This document shows positions 1 through 6,536 of a stretch of DNA of 7,519 nt, piece by piece. Source of the stretch: an uncultured Rhodanobacteraceae bacterium (GTDB lineage: Bacteria > Pseudomonadota > Gammaproteobacteria > Xanthomonadales > Rhodanobacteraceae); the NCBI GenBank assembly GCA_937902695.1, contig CALFNI010000344.1, positions 1 to 7,519 of the forward strand, written 5' to 3'. Made by a program: the position numbers and the translations under genes. The notes below the pieces were generated by a model, which did no database searches, was not told the origin of the DNA, and worked only from the letters and a program-made list of their open reading frames with translations. Within the stretch, counting starts at the first letter, position 1, and each line of letters opens with the position of its first letter.

Positions 1-1178
<1,178 letters not shown>

Positions 1179-1207
1179 GACGAAGAAGGTGGGGGCACAA
1201 AGGACGC

Positions 1208-1214
1208 TATTCTA
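1208..1214. promoter_or_regulatory. Symmetric bidirectional -10 element between sdaA and the thioredoxin-like gene
   Basis: The only AT-rich spot in the 61-bp divergent gap reads TATTCTA on plus and TAGAATA on minus, so each strand offers a near-consensus -10 hexamer (TATTCT at 1208-1213 plus; TAGAAT at 1214-1209 minus). Transcripts would begin about 7 nt downstream on each strand, giving leaders of roughly 20-25 nt. No good -35 hexamer is visible at 16-18 bp spacing on either strand. Shared symmetric -10 boxes that fire in both directions are a known bacterial promoter class. Its use here is inferred. Confidence 0.5.
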
Positions 1215-1239
1215 CGCGCCCGCGTCACCGGGCCGCCGC

Positions 1240-1470
1240 ATGCGACTCGTTCTTTACCAGCGCGACGACTGCATGCTCTGCGACGAAGCGCTCGCGGTGC
1301 TGGCGGTCGCGCGCGTGCCGGACTTCGACAGCGTCTTCATCGACGACGATGCCGCGCTCGAAGCGCGCTACGGCGAGCGCATTCCGGTCTTGCGCGACGC
1401 GGCGGGCGGGCGCGAGCTCGGTTGGCCGTTCGGCCCGGACGACGTCAGGCGCTTCATCGGCGCCGCCTGA
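1240..1470 (+). CDS. Glutaredoxin-family / DUF836 thioredoxin-fold protein
   Basis: A 76-residue cytoplasmic thioredoxin-fold protein. The N-terminus MRLVLYQRDDCMLCDEA forms a first beta strand followed by a CxxC redox motif (C11 and C14, CMLC), and the RIPVL segment places the expected cis-proline at P49. The end, WPFGPDDVRRFI, resembles the last helix of small glutaredoxin-like DUF836 proteins, and the length is normal for that family. Family members are presumed thiol-disulfide oxidoreductases, but the partner is unknown. The ATG at 1240 was chosen because the strand begins directly after it. A longer in-frame start at 1177 would overlap the sdaA start and add an unlike, arginine-rich leader. 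No Shine-Dalgarno is visible. It is transcribed away from sdaA and its stop codon forms the loop of a strong hairpin. Adjacency to an Fe-S enzyme suggests, but does not show, a redox link. Confidence 0.85.
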   Translation: MRLVLYQRDDCMLCDEALAVLAVARVPDFDSVFIDDDAALEARYGERIPVLRDAAGGRELGWPFGPDDVRRFIGAA

Positions 1471-1483
1471 GGCGGCGCCGATG
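1455..1483. terminator. Perfect 13-bp hairpin between convergent genes, stop codon in the loop
   Basis: CATCGGCGCCGCC (1455-1467) is the exact reverse complement of GGCGGCGCCGATG (1471-1483). The 3-nt loop, TGA, is the stop codon of the thioredoxin-like gene. The element separates that gene from the convergent DUF2501 gene, whose stop is at 1497-1499. Neither strand has a T-run after the stem, so this is not a textbook intrinsic terminator. It could stop RNA polymerase without a U-tract, assist Rho, or protect mRNA 3' ends from both sides. Confidence 0.6.
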
Positions 1484-1496
1484 TGGAAAGTAGCGT

Positions 1497-1934
1497 CTAC
1501 AGCAGCGACGAAGCGTGATCCAGCACGGCCTTGCAGCCGGTCTGCGTCAGCTTGTTCTCGAGGCTGCCCATGTCGGCGATGCTGACCGACTTGCCGTCGC
1601 CGCCGATCACGTTGCCCTGCATGCCGGCCGCGAAGCCCGGATCGGCGTCGGCCTTGTCCTGGCCGCCGAGCTTGCCGATCAGCTTGTCCTTGGTGCTGCC
1701 GGCGTTGGCGAGGTCGGCTCCGCCGAGGAAGTTGTTCGTCACGCAGTACTGCAGGACGCCGGCCGCATTGCCGGCGCTGCCCGAGGCCAGCGAGCCGAGA
1801 TCGACTCCGCCGCCCGGCGCGACGTTCTTCAACGCTCCGAGATCCTGCGCGGCCGCGGTGACGGCGAAGACCAGCGCGAAACCAGCGGCAAGCGACGCGA
1901 TCGACTGCGACTTGATCAAGGCGGTGTGGATCAT
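1497..1934 (-). CDS. Exported DUF2501 (YjjA-like) protein
   Basis: A 145-residue protein with a Sec signal peptide: a short polar start with K8, a hydrophobic stretch at about residues 12-26, and a likely cut after VTAAA (near residue 29), giving a periplasmic or secreted mature chain of about 116 residues. The mature part matches the DUF2501 family, of which E. coli YjjA is a member: LQYCVTNNFL near residue 61, KDKLIGKLGG near 82, and the end GCKAVLDHASSLL. The family's function is unknown. The only two cysteines, C64 and C134, sit in the two family segments and probably form a disulfide after export (inference). Start choice is firm, with a strong Shine-Dalgarno (GGAAGGAG) 6 nt upstream. 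It lies 102 bp downstream of the permease on the same strand, so it may be co-transcribed, and it converges on the thioredoxin-like gene. Confidence 0.9.
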   Translation of the reverse strand: MIHTALIKSQSIASLAAGFALVFAVTAAAQDLGALKNVAPGGGVDLGSLASGSAGNAAGVLQYCVTNNFLGGADLANAGSTKDKLIGKLGGQDKADADPGFAAGMQGNVIGGDGKSVSIADMGSLENKLTQTGCKAVLDHASSLL

Positions 1935-1940
1935 GGCACG

Positions 1941-1948
1941 CTCCTTCC
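1941..1948 (-). promoter_or_regulatory. Strong ribosome binding site for the DUF2501 gene
   Basis: GGAAGGAG on the minus strand, 6 nt before the ATG at 1934. It fixes the start codon and contrasts with sdaA and the thioredoxin-like gene, which show no such site. Confidence 0.85.
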
Positions 1949-1987
1949 GGGTGCGAGGGAAAGGCGATTTTCGCGCGATTCGGCGGC

Positions 1988-2015
1988 CGGCGCATCCGTT
2001 CGCATGCGCGCGCCG
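1988..2015. other. Imperfect hairpin downstream of the permease gene
   Basis: In the 102-bp gap between the permease stop and the DUF2501 start, CGGCGCAT (1988-1995) can pair with ATGCGCGCGCCG (2004-2015) if four bases bulge out, with an 8-nt loop. No T-run follows. It may weaken read-through between permease and DUF2501 or protect the permease mRNA, but GC-rich spacers often give such structures by chance. Confidence 0.3.
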
Positions 2016-2036
2016 TCGGCCGATCGGGTCCGCCGG

Positions 2037-3656
2037 TCAGGCTTCGGGGTCGAGCGGCGGGATCTCGCCATGGGCGGCCTCTACCGACGGCGTGCGCCAG
2101 CCCGAATTGATCCCCCAGAAATAGAAGGCCATGCCGATCGCGGCGACGACGGCGAGGTCCCAGCCGAACGGAAGGTAATCCTTGCCGCCGAATTGCGCGC
2201 TGCCGCAATACGAGACGAGCGCGATCACGGGGAGATAGGCGATGAGCCACCACGCGCCGGCCAGCTGACGCGCGAAGTCGTGCCAGCCGCTCTTCCACTG
2301 GTAGTAGAAATAGATCGGCAGCGCGACGACGACGAGCAGGATGATCTCGCCGGTCAGGGGCCACTTCGCCCAGTAGAGCAGCTCGGCCGAGAACACGAAG
2401 GCGACGAGCGCGATCGCCTGGAGACCGGGCAGCCTGAACGGCCTGTGCAGCTCCGGCGCGGTGCGGCGCAGGCTGACGACGCTGGCCGGACCGGTCAGGT
2501 ACGAAATGATCGTCGCGACCGAGATCACCGCCGCGAGCGTCGCCCAGCCGCGGAAGCAGAACAGGAAGATGTACGCGACGCCGAGGTTGAACCACATCGC
2601 CGGGCGCGGCACGCCGTACACGGGATGCACCGTGCCGAGGACTTTCGGCAGCGTGCCATTGCGCTCCATGCCGTAGATCATGCGCGCGGTCGTCGCCGTG
2701 TACGTGATGCCGGTGCCGCTCGGGCTCACGAACGCATCGGCGTAGAGCAGCAGCGCCAGCCAGTTGAGATTGACCGCGAGCGCGAGCTGCGCGAACGGCG
2801 AGGAATAGTTCAGCGCGGCCCAGCCGTGCTCGGCGATCAGCGCGGGATCGACGGCGCCGATGAACCCGACCTGCAGCAGGAGATAGACGACGGTCGCCAG
2901 CGCGATCGAGCCGAGCACGCCGAACGGCACGCTGCGTCCCGGGTTCTTCGCCTCGCCGGCAAGGTTCACCGGACTCTGGAATCCGTTGTAGCTGAACACG
3001 ATGCCGCTGATCGCGACGGCGGTCAGCACGGCCGGCAGGCTGAGCGCGTGCGTGCCGCCATGCCCGCCGATCGAGAAGTTGCCGGTGTTGAACTGCGTCG
3101 CGATCAGCGCGATCGCGGTCGCCGCGGGCACGACCAGCTTGAACACCGTGATCGCCGAGTTCGTGCGCGCGAAGAGCTTGACGCTCCAGAAGTTCACGAG
3201 GAAATAGACGATGACCAGCACCGCCGCGATGGCGAGGCCGGGCGGCGTCAGCTCGCCGTGCCCGTCGGGCATGTGCACGAAGAGCGCCTGCGCCCAGGGC
3301 CACGGCCACGACGCCATGTACTGCACCGACGCTTCGGCCTCGACCGGCACGACCGAGACGATCGCGATCCAGTTCGACCAGGCCGCGATGAAGCCGACCA
3401 GCGAGCCGTGCGAATAGTGGCCGTAGCGGACCATGCCGCCGGATTCGGGGAACATCGCGCCGAGCTCCGAATACGTCAGCGCGATCGACGTGATGATGAC
3501 CGCGCCAATGATCCACGCGTAGATCGCGCCCGGGCCCGCGAGCTGCGCCGCGTGCCACGCGCCGAACAGCCAGCCCGACCCGATGATCGAGCCGAGGCCG
3601 GTCAGCATCAGGGCGAAGGCGCCGACGTCGCGGCGGATGGCGGAATGGGCGGGCAT
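2037..3656 (-). CDS. APC-superfamily amino-acid permease (12 membrane segments)
   Basis: A 539-residue inner-membrane secondary transporter, probably an amino-acid:proton symporter. Residues 22-32 (GSIIGSGWLFG) are the glycine-rich broken helix of TM1 that binds the substrate backbone in APC transporters. Residues 66-86, around GAMFPESGGMVRY and YSHGSL, are the conserved TM2 and loop region. FSYNGFQSPVNLAGEAKNPG (221-240) is the TM6 unwound segment followed by the E-x-KNP motif. About 12 hydrophobic segments follow the LeuT-fold order, ending near residue 515 with a short polar tail. The style, including EAEASVQYM at 106-114, recalls the Bacillus YveA aspartate-proton symporter branch, but the substrate cannot be assigned from sequence alone. 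The ATG at 3656 has a good Shine-Dalgarno (GAGGAG, 6 nt upstream). It is divergent from the propeller gene at 3909, and its leader contains several GC-rich inverted repeats. DUF2501 follows on the same strand. Confidence 0.93.
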   Translation of the reverse strand: MPAHSAIRRDVGAFALMLTGLGSIIGSGWLFGAWHAAQLAGPGAIYAWIIGAVIITSIALTYSELGAMFPESGGMVRYGHYSHGSLVGFIAAWSNWIAIVSVVPVEAEASVQYMASWPWPWAQALFVHMPDGHGELTPPGLAIAAVLVIVYFLVNFWSVKLFARTNSAITVFKLVVPAATAIALIATQFNTGNFSIGGHGGTHALSLPAVLTAVAISGIVFSYNGFQSPVNLAGEAKNPGRSVPFGVLGSIALATVVYLLLQVGFIGAVDPALIAEHGWAALNYSSPFAQLALAVNLNWLALLLYADAFVSPSGTGITYTATTARMIYGMERNGTLPKVLGTVHPVYGVPRPAMWFNLGVAYIFLFCFRGWATLAAVISVATIISYLTGPASVVSLRRTAPELHRPFRLPGLQAIALVAFVFSAELLYWAKWPLTGEIILLVVVALPIYFYYQWKSGWHDFARQLAGAWWLIAYLPVIALVSYCGSAQFGGKDYLPFGWDLAVVAAIGMAFYFWGINSGWRTPSVEAAHGEIPPLDPEA

Positions 3657-3661
3657 ACGGA

Positions 3662-3667
3662 CTCCTC
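3662..3667 (-). promoter_or_regulatory. Ribosome binding site of the permease gene
   Basis: GAGGAG on the minus strand ends 5 nt before the ATG at 3656 and supports that start. The base of the first leader hairpin (3673-3692) begins only 5 nt upstream of it, close enough to affect ribosome access. Confidence 0.75.
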
Positions 3668-3672
3668 AGGAT

Positions 3673-3820
3673 CGGGCCGGCGCGTCGGCCCGGAGCAAAG
3701 GGAAGATGTCATGCGGCGCCAGCCGCGCCGCGATAGTCGCAGGTTTGCGCGCCGCCGTCAGCGGCGAACGGGCACCGCCGTCGCGCCGCGCGAACGTGTC
3801 GTCCCGCGGCGCCGCGCGGC
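3673..3820 (-). repeat. Cluster of GC-rich inverted repeats in the permease upstream region
   Basis: Four perfect stems occur in 148 bp: CGGGCCG/CGGCCCG (3673-3692, 7 bp, 6-nt loop), GCGGCGC/GCGCCGC (3713-3731, 7 bp, 5-nt loop), CGCCGC/GCGGCG (3750-3766, 6 bp, 5-nt loop) and GCCGCGCG/CGCGCGGC (3785-3820, 8 bp, 20-nt loop). They lie between the more AT-rich part of the gap (3822-3850) and the permease start, so they would be in its 5' leader if transcription starts there. They match no riboswitch I recognise. In DNA this GC-rich some stems are expected by chance. Confidence 0.45.
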
Positions 3821-3875
3821 CGTTTCACGTGTGCAACATCGTGTAAATGCACGGACCGCACACCTCCCGTTCGGC

Positions 3876-3881
3876 TAGGAT
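3876..3881 (+). promoter_or_regulatory. Candidate -10 box for the propeller-protein gene
   Basis: TAGGAT on plus, 27 bp before the ATG at 3909, would place the transcript start near 3888 and leave a leader of about 20 nt holding the AAGGGGA ribosome site (3895-3901). No convincing -35 hexamer is seen 16-18 bp upstream, so an activator or another sigma factor may be involved. The alternative is that the AT-rich patch at 3822-3850, which carries a TTTACA on minus and a CACGTG palindrome (3826-3831), holds the promoters for both divergent genes. Confidence 0.3.
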
Positions 3882-3908
3882 CGGCGGCCTGGCTCAAGGG
3901 GAAAACCA

Positions 3909-6497
3909 ATGGTTCGCACGGTAGGCGCCTTCGCGCCGCTGCTTGGTGTTGCGCTCGGCGTCGTTGCGCCGATCGGGTCCGCGCTGGCCGCGGTCGATGT
4001 CGTCACCGAGCGCTACGACGACGCGCGGCTCGGCGCGAATCTCGCCGAGACGCAGCTCACCACGTCCAACGTCAACGTCGATTCGTTCGGCAAGCTCTGG
4101 TCGTACCCCGTCTCGGGCTCGGTCTACGCGCAGCCCCTCTACGTGCACGGCGTCGCGGTGCCGGGGCAGGGCACGCACGACGTGCTGTACGTCGCCACGA
4201 TGAACGACATGCTGTACGCGTTCGACGCCGGGTCGGCCCACGGCGTGCCGCTCTTCTCGCTCGATCTCGCCAGCGAGGTGCCCGGCGAGTTCGTCGTCTG
4301 CGTCGACGATGCGCTCGGCTTCAACGACAACATCATCGGCAACATCGGCATCGAGAGCACGCCCGTCATCGATCTCGCGACGCAGACGATCTACGTCGTC
4401 GTGCGCACCGAAACATCCGACAGCGGCGCGTGTCACGGATCCAACCCCGCGTTCATCCAGCGCCTGCACGCGCTCGACATGACGACGTTCGAGGAAAAAC
4501 CGGGCAGCCCCGTCGTGATCGGCGGCAGCGTTCCGGGCAACGGCAGCGGCAGCTCCGGCGGCAGGATCACGTTCGATGCGCGCATCGCCAACCAGCGCTC
4601 CGGCCTCGCGCTCTCGAACTGCCGCATCTTCATCGCATGGTCCGGCCACAGCGACCAGTTCGCCTATCACGGCTGGGTCATGGCGTACGACGCGGCGACG
4701 CTGCAGCAGACGATGATCTGGTCCGCCGCGCCCGACGGCACGTCCTTCAACGGTGCCGGTGTCTGGATGGCCGGCCGCGCACCGACGATCGACGCCGACG
4801 GCAACGTCTATTACACCACCGGCAACGGCACCTGGGACGGCACGACGAACTTCGGCGAATCGTTCGTCAAGTTCGGCGCGACGCCGGATGCGCCGCTGCT
4901 CGACTGGTTCACGCCGGATGATGTGAATTTTCTCAATCAGGTCGATCTCGATCTGGGCGGCTCGGGCCCGATCCTCGTGCCCGGCTCGGACCTGATCGCC
5001 AGCGGCGGCAAGGGCGGCATCTTCTACGTGACGCACGTCGGCGACCTCGGTCACCGCACGACGCAAGACGTCGGCATCGTGCAGTCGTTCGACAACAGCA
5101 GCCCAGCGGGCTCCGAGGACCAGATCAAGGGCGGCCCGATCTACTGGAATCGCGACGGCGGCGTCGGCCCCTGGATGTACGTCTGGTCCGACGGCTGCAA
5201 CAGCCTCAACGCCTATCACTTCAATGGCGCGACATTCGACACGCCGCCGGTTTCGCAGAGCACCGTCCTCTCGCAGTGCGGCTCGTCGGGCGGCGTGCTG
5301 ACGCTGTCGGCGAACGGCAGCACGCCGGGCTCGGGCATCGTGTGGTCGTCGATGGTCAGAACCGGCGACGGCAACAGCGGCGTGCACGCGGGCATCCTGC
5401 GCGCGTTCGACGCCGACAACCTCATGAACGAGCTCTGGAACTCCGAGCAGAACGCCTCGCGCGACGGCTCGGGCAACTGGCCGAAGTTCAGCCCGCCGAC
5501 GGTCGCGAACGGGCGTGTCTATCTCGGCTCGTTCCCGATCGACGGCCTCGGCGACACGGTCGTCAACGTGTATGGCCTGTTCAACCCGCCCGGGTTCACG
5601 ATGACGACGCCGCCGTCGAATCCCGGCACCGCGCCCGGCGGCAGCGTCGAGTACGCGATCGACACCACCGCGATCAACGGCTTCACGGACACCGTCCATC
5701 TCGACGTGCAGGGCCTGCCGCCGAACGCGACGGCCGCCTTCTCGACGAACGATTTCGTCCCGCCCGCCACGGCTACGCTGACGGTCACGACCGACCCGGC
5801 GACGCCGCTCGGCGAATATCTGCTGACGATCACCGCGACGAGCGGTTCGCTCGAGCATGACGCGAGCGTCGGCCTCTATGTCACCGACGCCGCGCCCGGC
5901 GCCGGCGTGATCGGCATCGACTTCGTCGGCGCCGGTGCAGCGATCGCGACGCCCGGTCTCGCCGGCGTCGTCGCGCGGCCGAACTGGAACGCGGCGGCCG
6001 CCTTGGCAGGCGGTCCGATGTCGCTCTTCGACGAAACGGGTGCACAGACGGGTGCGAGCGCAACGTGGAGCGCATCGAGCGTCGGCTCGCTCGGCATCGA
6101 TGGCGATCCGGATTTCGCCATGATGAACGGCTATCTCGATGCCGCCGGCACGACCGGCACGATCGCGGTCTCGAACCTGCCGGCGAGCGCGGGCGGCTAT
6201 TTCGTCTACGTCTACAGCGACGTCGCCGAGGACGAGGCCGGCCTTTTCACGCTGACCAGCGGCGGCACGACGGTGAGCGCGCTAGTGGCCGATCCATCGG
6301 GCACGACGTTCGCGGGAACCTACGTGCTTGCCGATCCCGATCTCACGAGCAACGTCGGCAACTACGTCGTCCTGTTCGCGCCGTCGTCCGACTTCACGCT
6401 GACGTTCCACTCGAACCAGGGCGATCCGCACACCGCGCTCAACGGGATCCAGATCGTGGCAGGCGACCGCATCTTCGCGGACGGCTTCGATCAGTAG
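3909..6497 (+). CDS. Exported PQQ-type beta-propeller protein with Ig-like and C-terminal domains
   Basis: An 862-residue secreted or cell-surface protein. Residues 1-28 are a signal peptide (hydrophobic core, likely cut after SALA, near residue 27). Residues 33-556 form a PQQ-like beta-propeller: YDDARLGANLAETQL, SGSVYAQPLYVHGV, DVLYVATMNDMLYAFDA and later blade repeats such as GRVYLGS. This resembles propeller domains of uncharacterised secreted proteins rather than true quinoprotein dehydrogenases: there is no vicinal cysteine pair and no CxxCH haem site. Residues 562-658 look like an Ig-like beta-sandwich (GFTDTVHLDVQGLPPNATA). Residues 666-850 form another domain, with GVVARPNWN, GYLD, YFVYVYSD, NYVVLF and NGIQIV, which I recall as a recurrent block in large exported proteins of several phyla. 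The chain ends DRIFADGFDQ. The ATG follows AAGGGGA by 7 nt. Its ligand or substrate is unknown, and it could be an adhesin, binding protein or enzyme. It is divergent from the permease and convergent with the GTPase gene. Confidence 0.9.
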   Translation: MVRTVGAFAPLLGVALGVVAPIGSALAAVDVVTERYDDARLGANLAETQLTTSNVNVDSFGKLWSYPVSGSVYAQPLYVHGVAVPGQGTHDVLYVATMNDMLYAFDAGSAHGVPLFSLDLASEVPGEFVVCVDDALGFNDNIIGNIGIESTPVIDLATQTIYVVVRTETSDSGACHGSNPAFIQRLHALDMTTFEEKPGSPVVIGGSVPGNGSGSSGGRITFDARIANQRSGLALSNCRIFIAWSGHSDQFAYHGWVMAYDAATLQQTMIWSAAPDGTSFNGAGVWMAGRAPTIDADGNVYYTTGNGTWDGTTNFGESFVKFGATPDAPLLDWFTPDDVNFLNQVDLDLGGSGPILVPGSDLIASGGKGGIFYVTHVGDLGHRTTQDVGIVQSFDNSSPAGSEDQIKGGPIYWNRDGGVGPWMYVWSDGCNSLNAYHFNGATFDTPPVSQSTVLSQCGSSGGVLTLSANGSTPGSGIVWSSMVRTGDGNSGVHAGILRAFDADNLMNELWNSEQNASRDGSGNWPKFSPPTVANGRVYLGSFPIDGLGDTVVNVYGLFNPPGFTMTTPPSNPGTAPGGSVEYAIDTTAINGFTDTVHLDVQGLPPNATAAFSTNDFVPPATATLTVTTDPATPLGEYLLTITATSGSLEHDASVGLYVTDAAPGAGVIGIDFVGAGAAIATPGLAGVVARPNWNAAAALAGGPMSLFDETGAQTGASATWSASSVGSLGIDGDPDFAMMNGYLDAAGTTGTIAVSNLPASAGGYFVYVYSDVAEDEAGLFTLTSGGTTVSALVADPSGTTFAGTYVLADPDLTSNVGNYVVLFAPSSDFTLTFHSNQGDPHTALNGIQIVAGDRIFADGFDQ

Positions 6498-6506
6498 AGC
6501 CGCAAC

Positions 6507-6536
6507 GCTCAGGCGCGCGCGGCGCCGCGCCTGAGC
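6507..6536. terminator. 11-bp hairpin overlapping the GTPase stop codon, between convergent genes
   Basis: GCTCAGGCGCG (6507-6517) pairs perfectly with CGCGCCTGAGC (6526-6536) around an 8-nt loop. A 14-bp palindrome (GCGCGGCGCCGCGC, 6517-6530) in its centre allows an alternative fold. The stem starts 9 bp past the stop of the propeller gene and contains the TGA of the GTPase gene (6511-6509 minus). No T-run follows on either strand. It probably ends or protects both convergent transcripts. Confidence 0.55.

Noticed and set aside
1225..3558. 777-codon open frame on minus in another frame of the permease region
   Set aside because: It crosses two real genes and intergenic DNA in the wrong frame and is arginine-rich without domains.
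3826..3831. CACGTG palindrome in the divergent gap
   Set aside because: A 6-bp palindrome alone is expected by chance and I cannot link it to a specific regulator.
1515..3878. 787-codon open frame on plus, opposite DUF2501 and the permease
   Set aside because: Low-complexity charged sequence (R, D, E, H, A) spanning two real genes and their spacer; it has no ribosome site and no recognisable domain.
3709..3909. 66-codon minus-strand frame within the permease/propeller gap
   Set aside because: No ribosome site, no family resemblance, and it lies over the promoter region and inverted repeats.
3894..5858. 654-codon open frame on minus, antisense to the propeller gene
   Set aside because: It is the mirror of a clearly coding strand, with composition dominated by R, V, D and A; the plus strand has a signal peptide, folded-domain motifs and a ribosome site.
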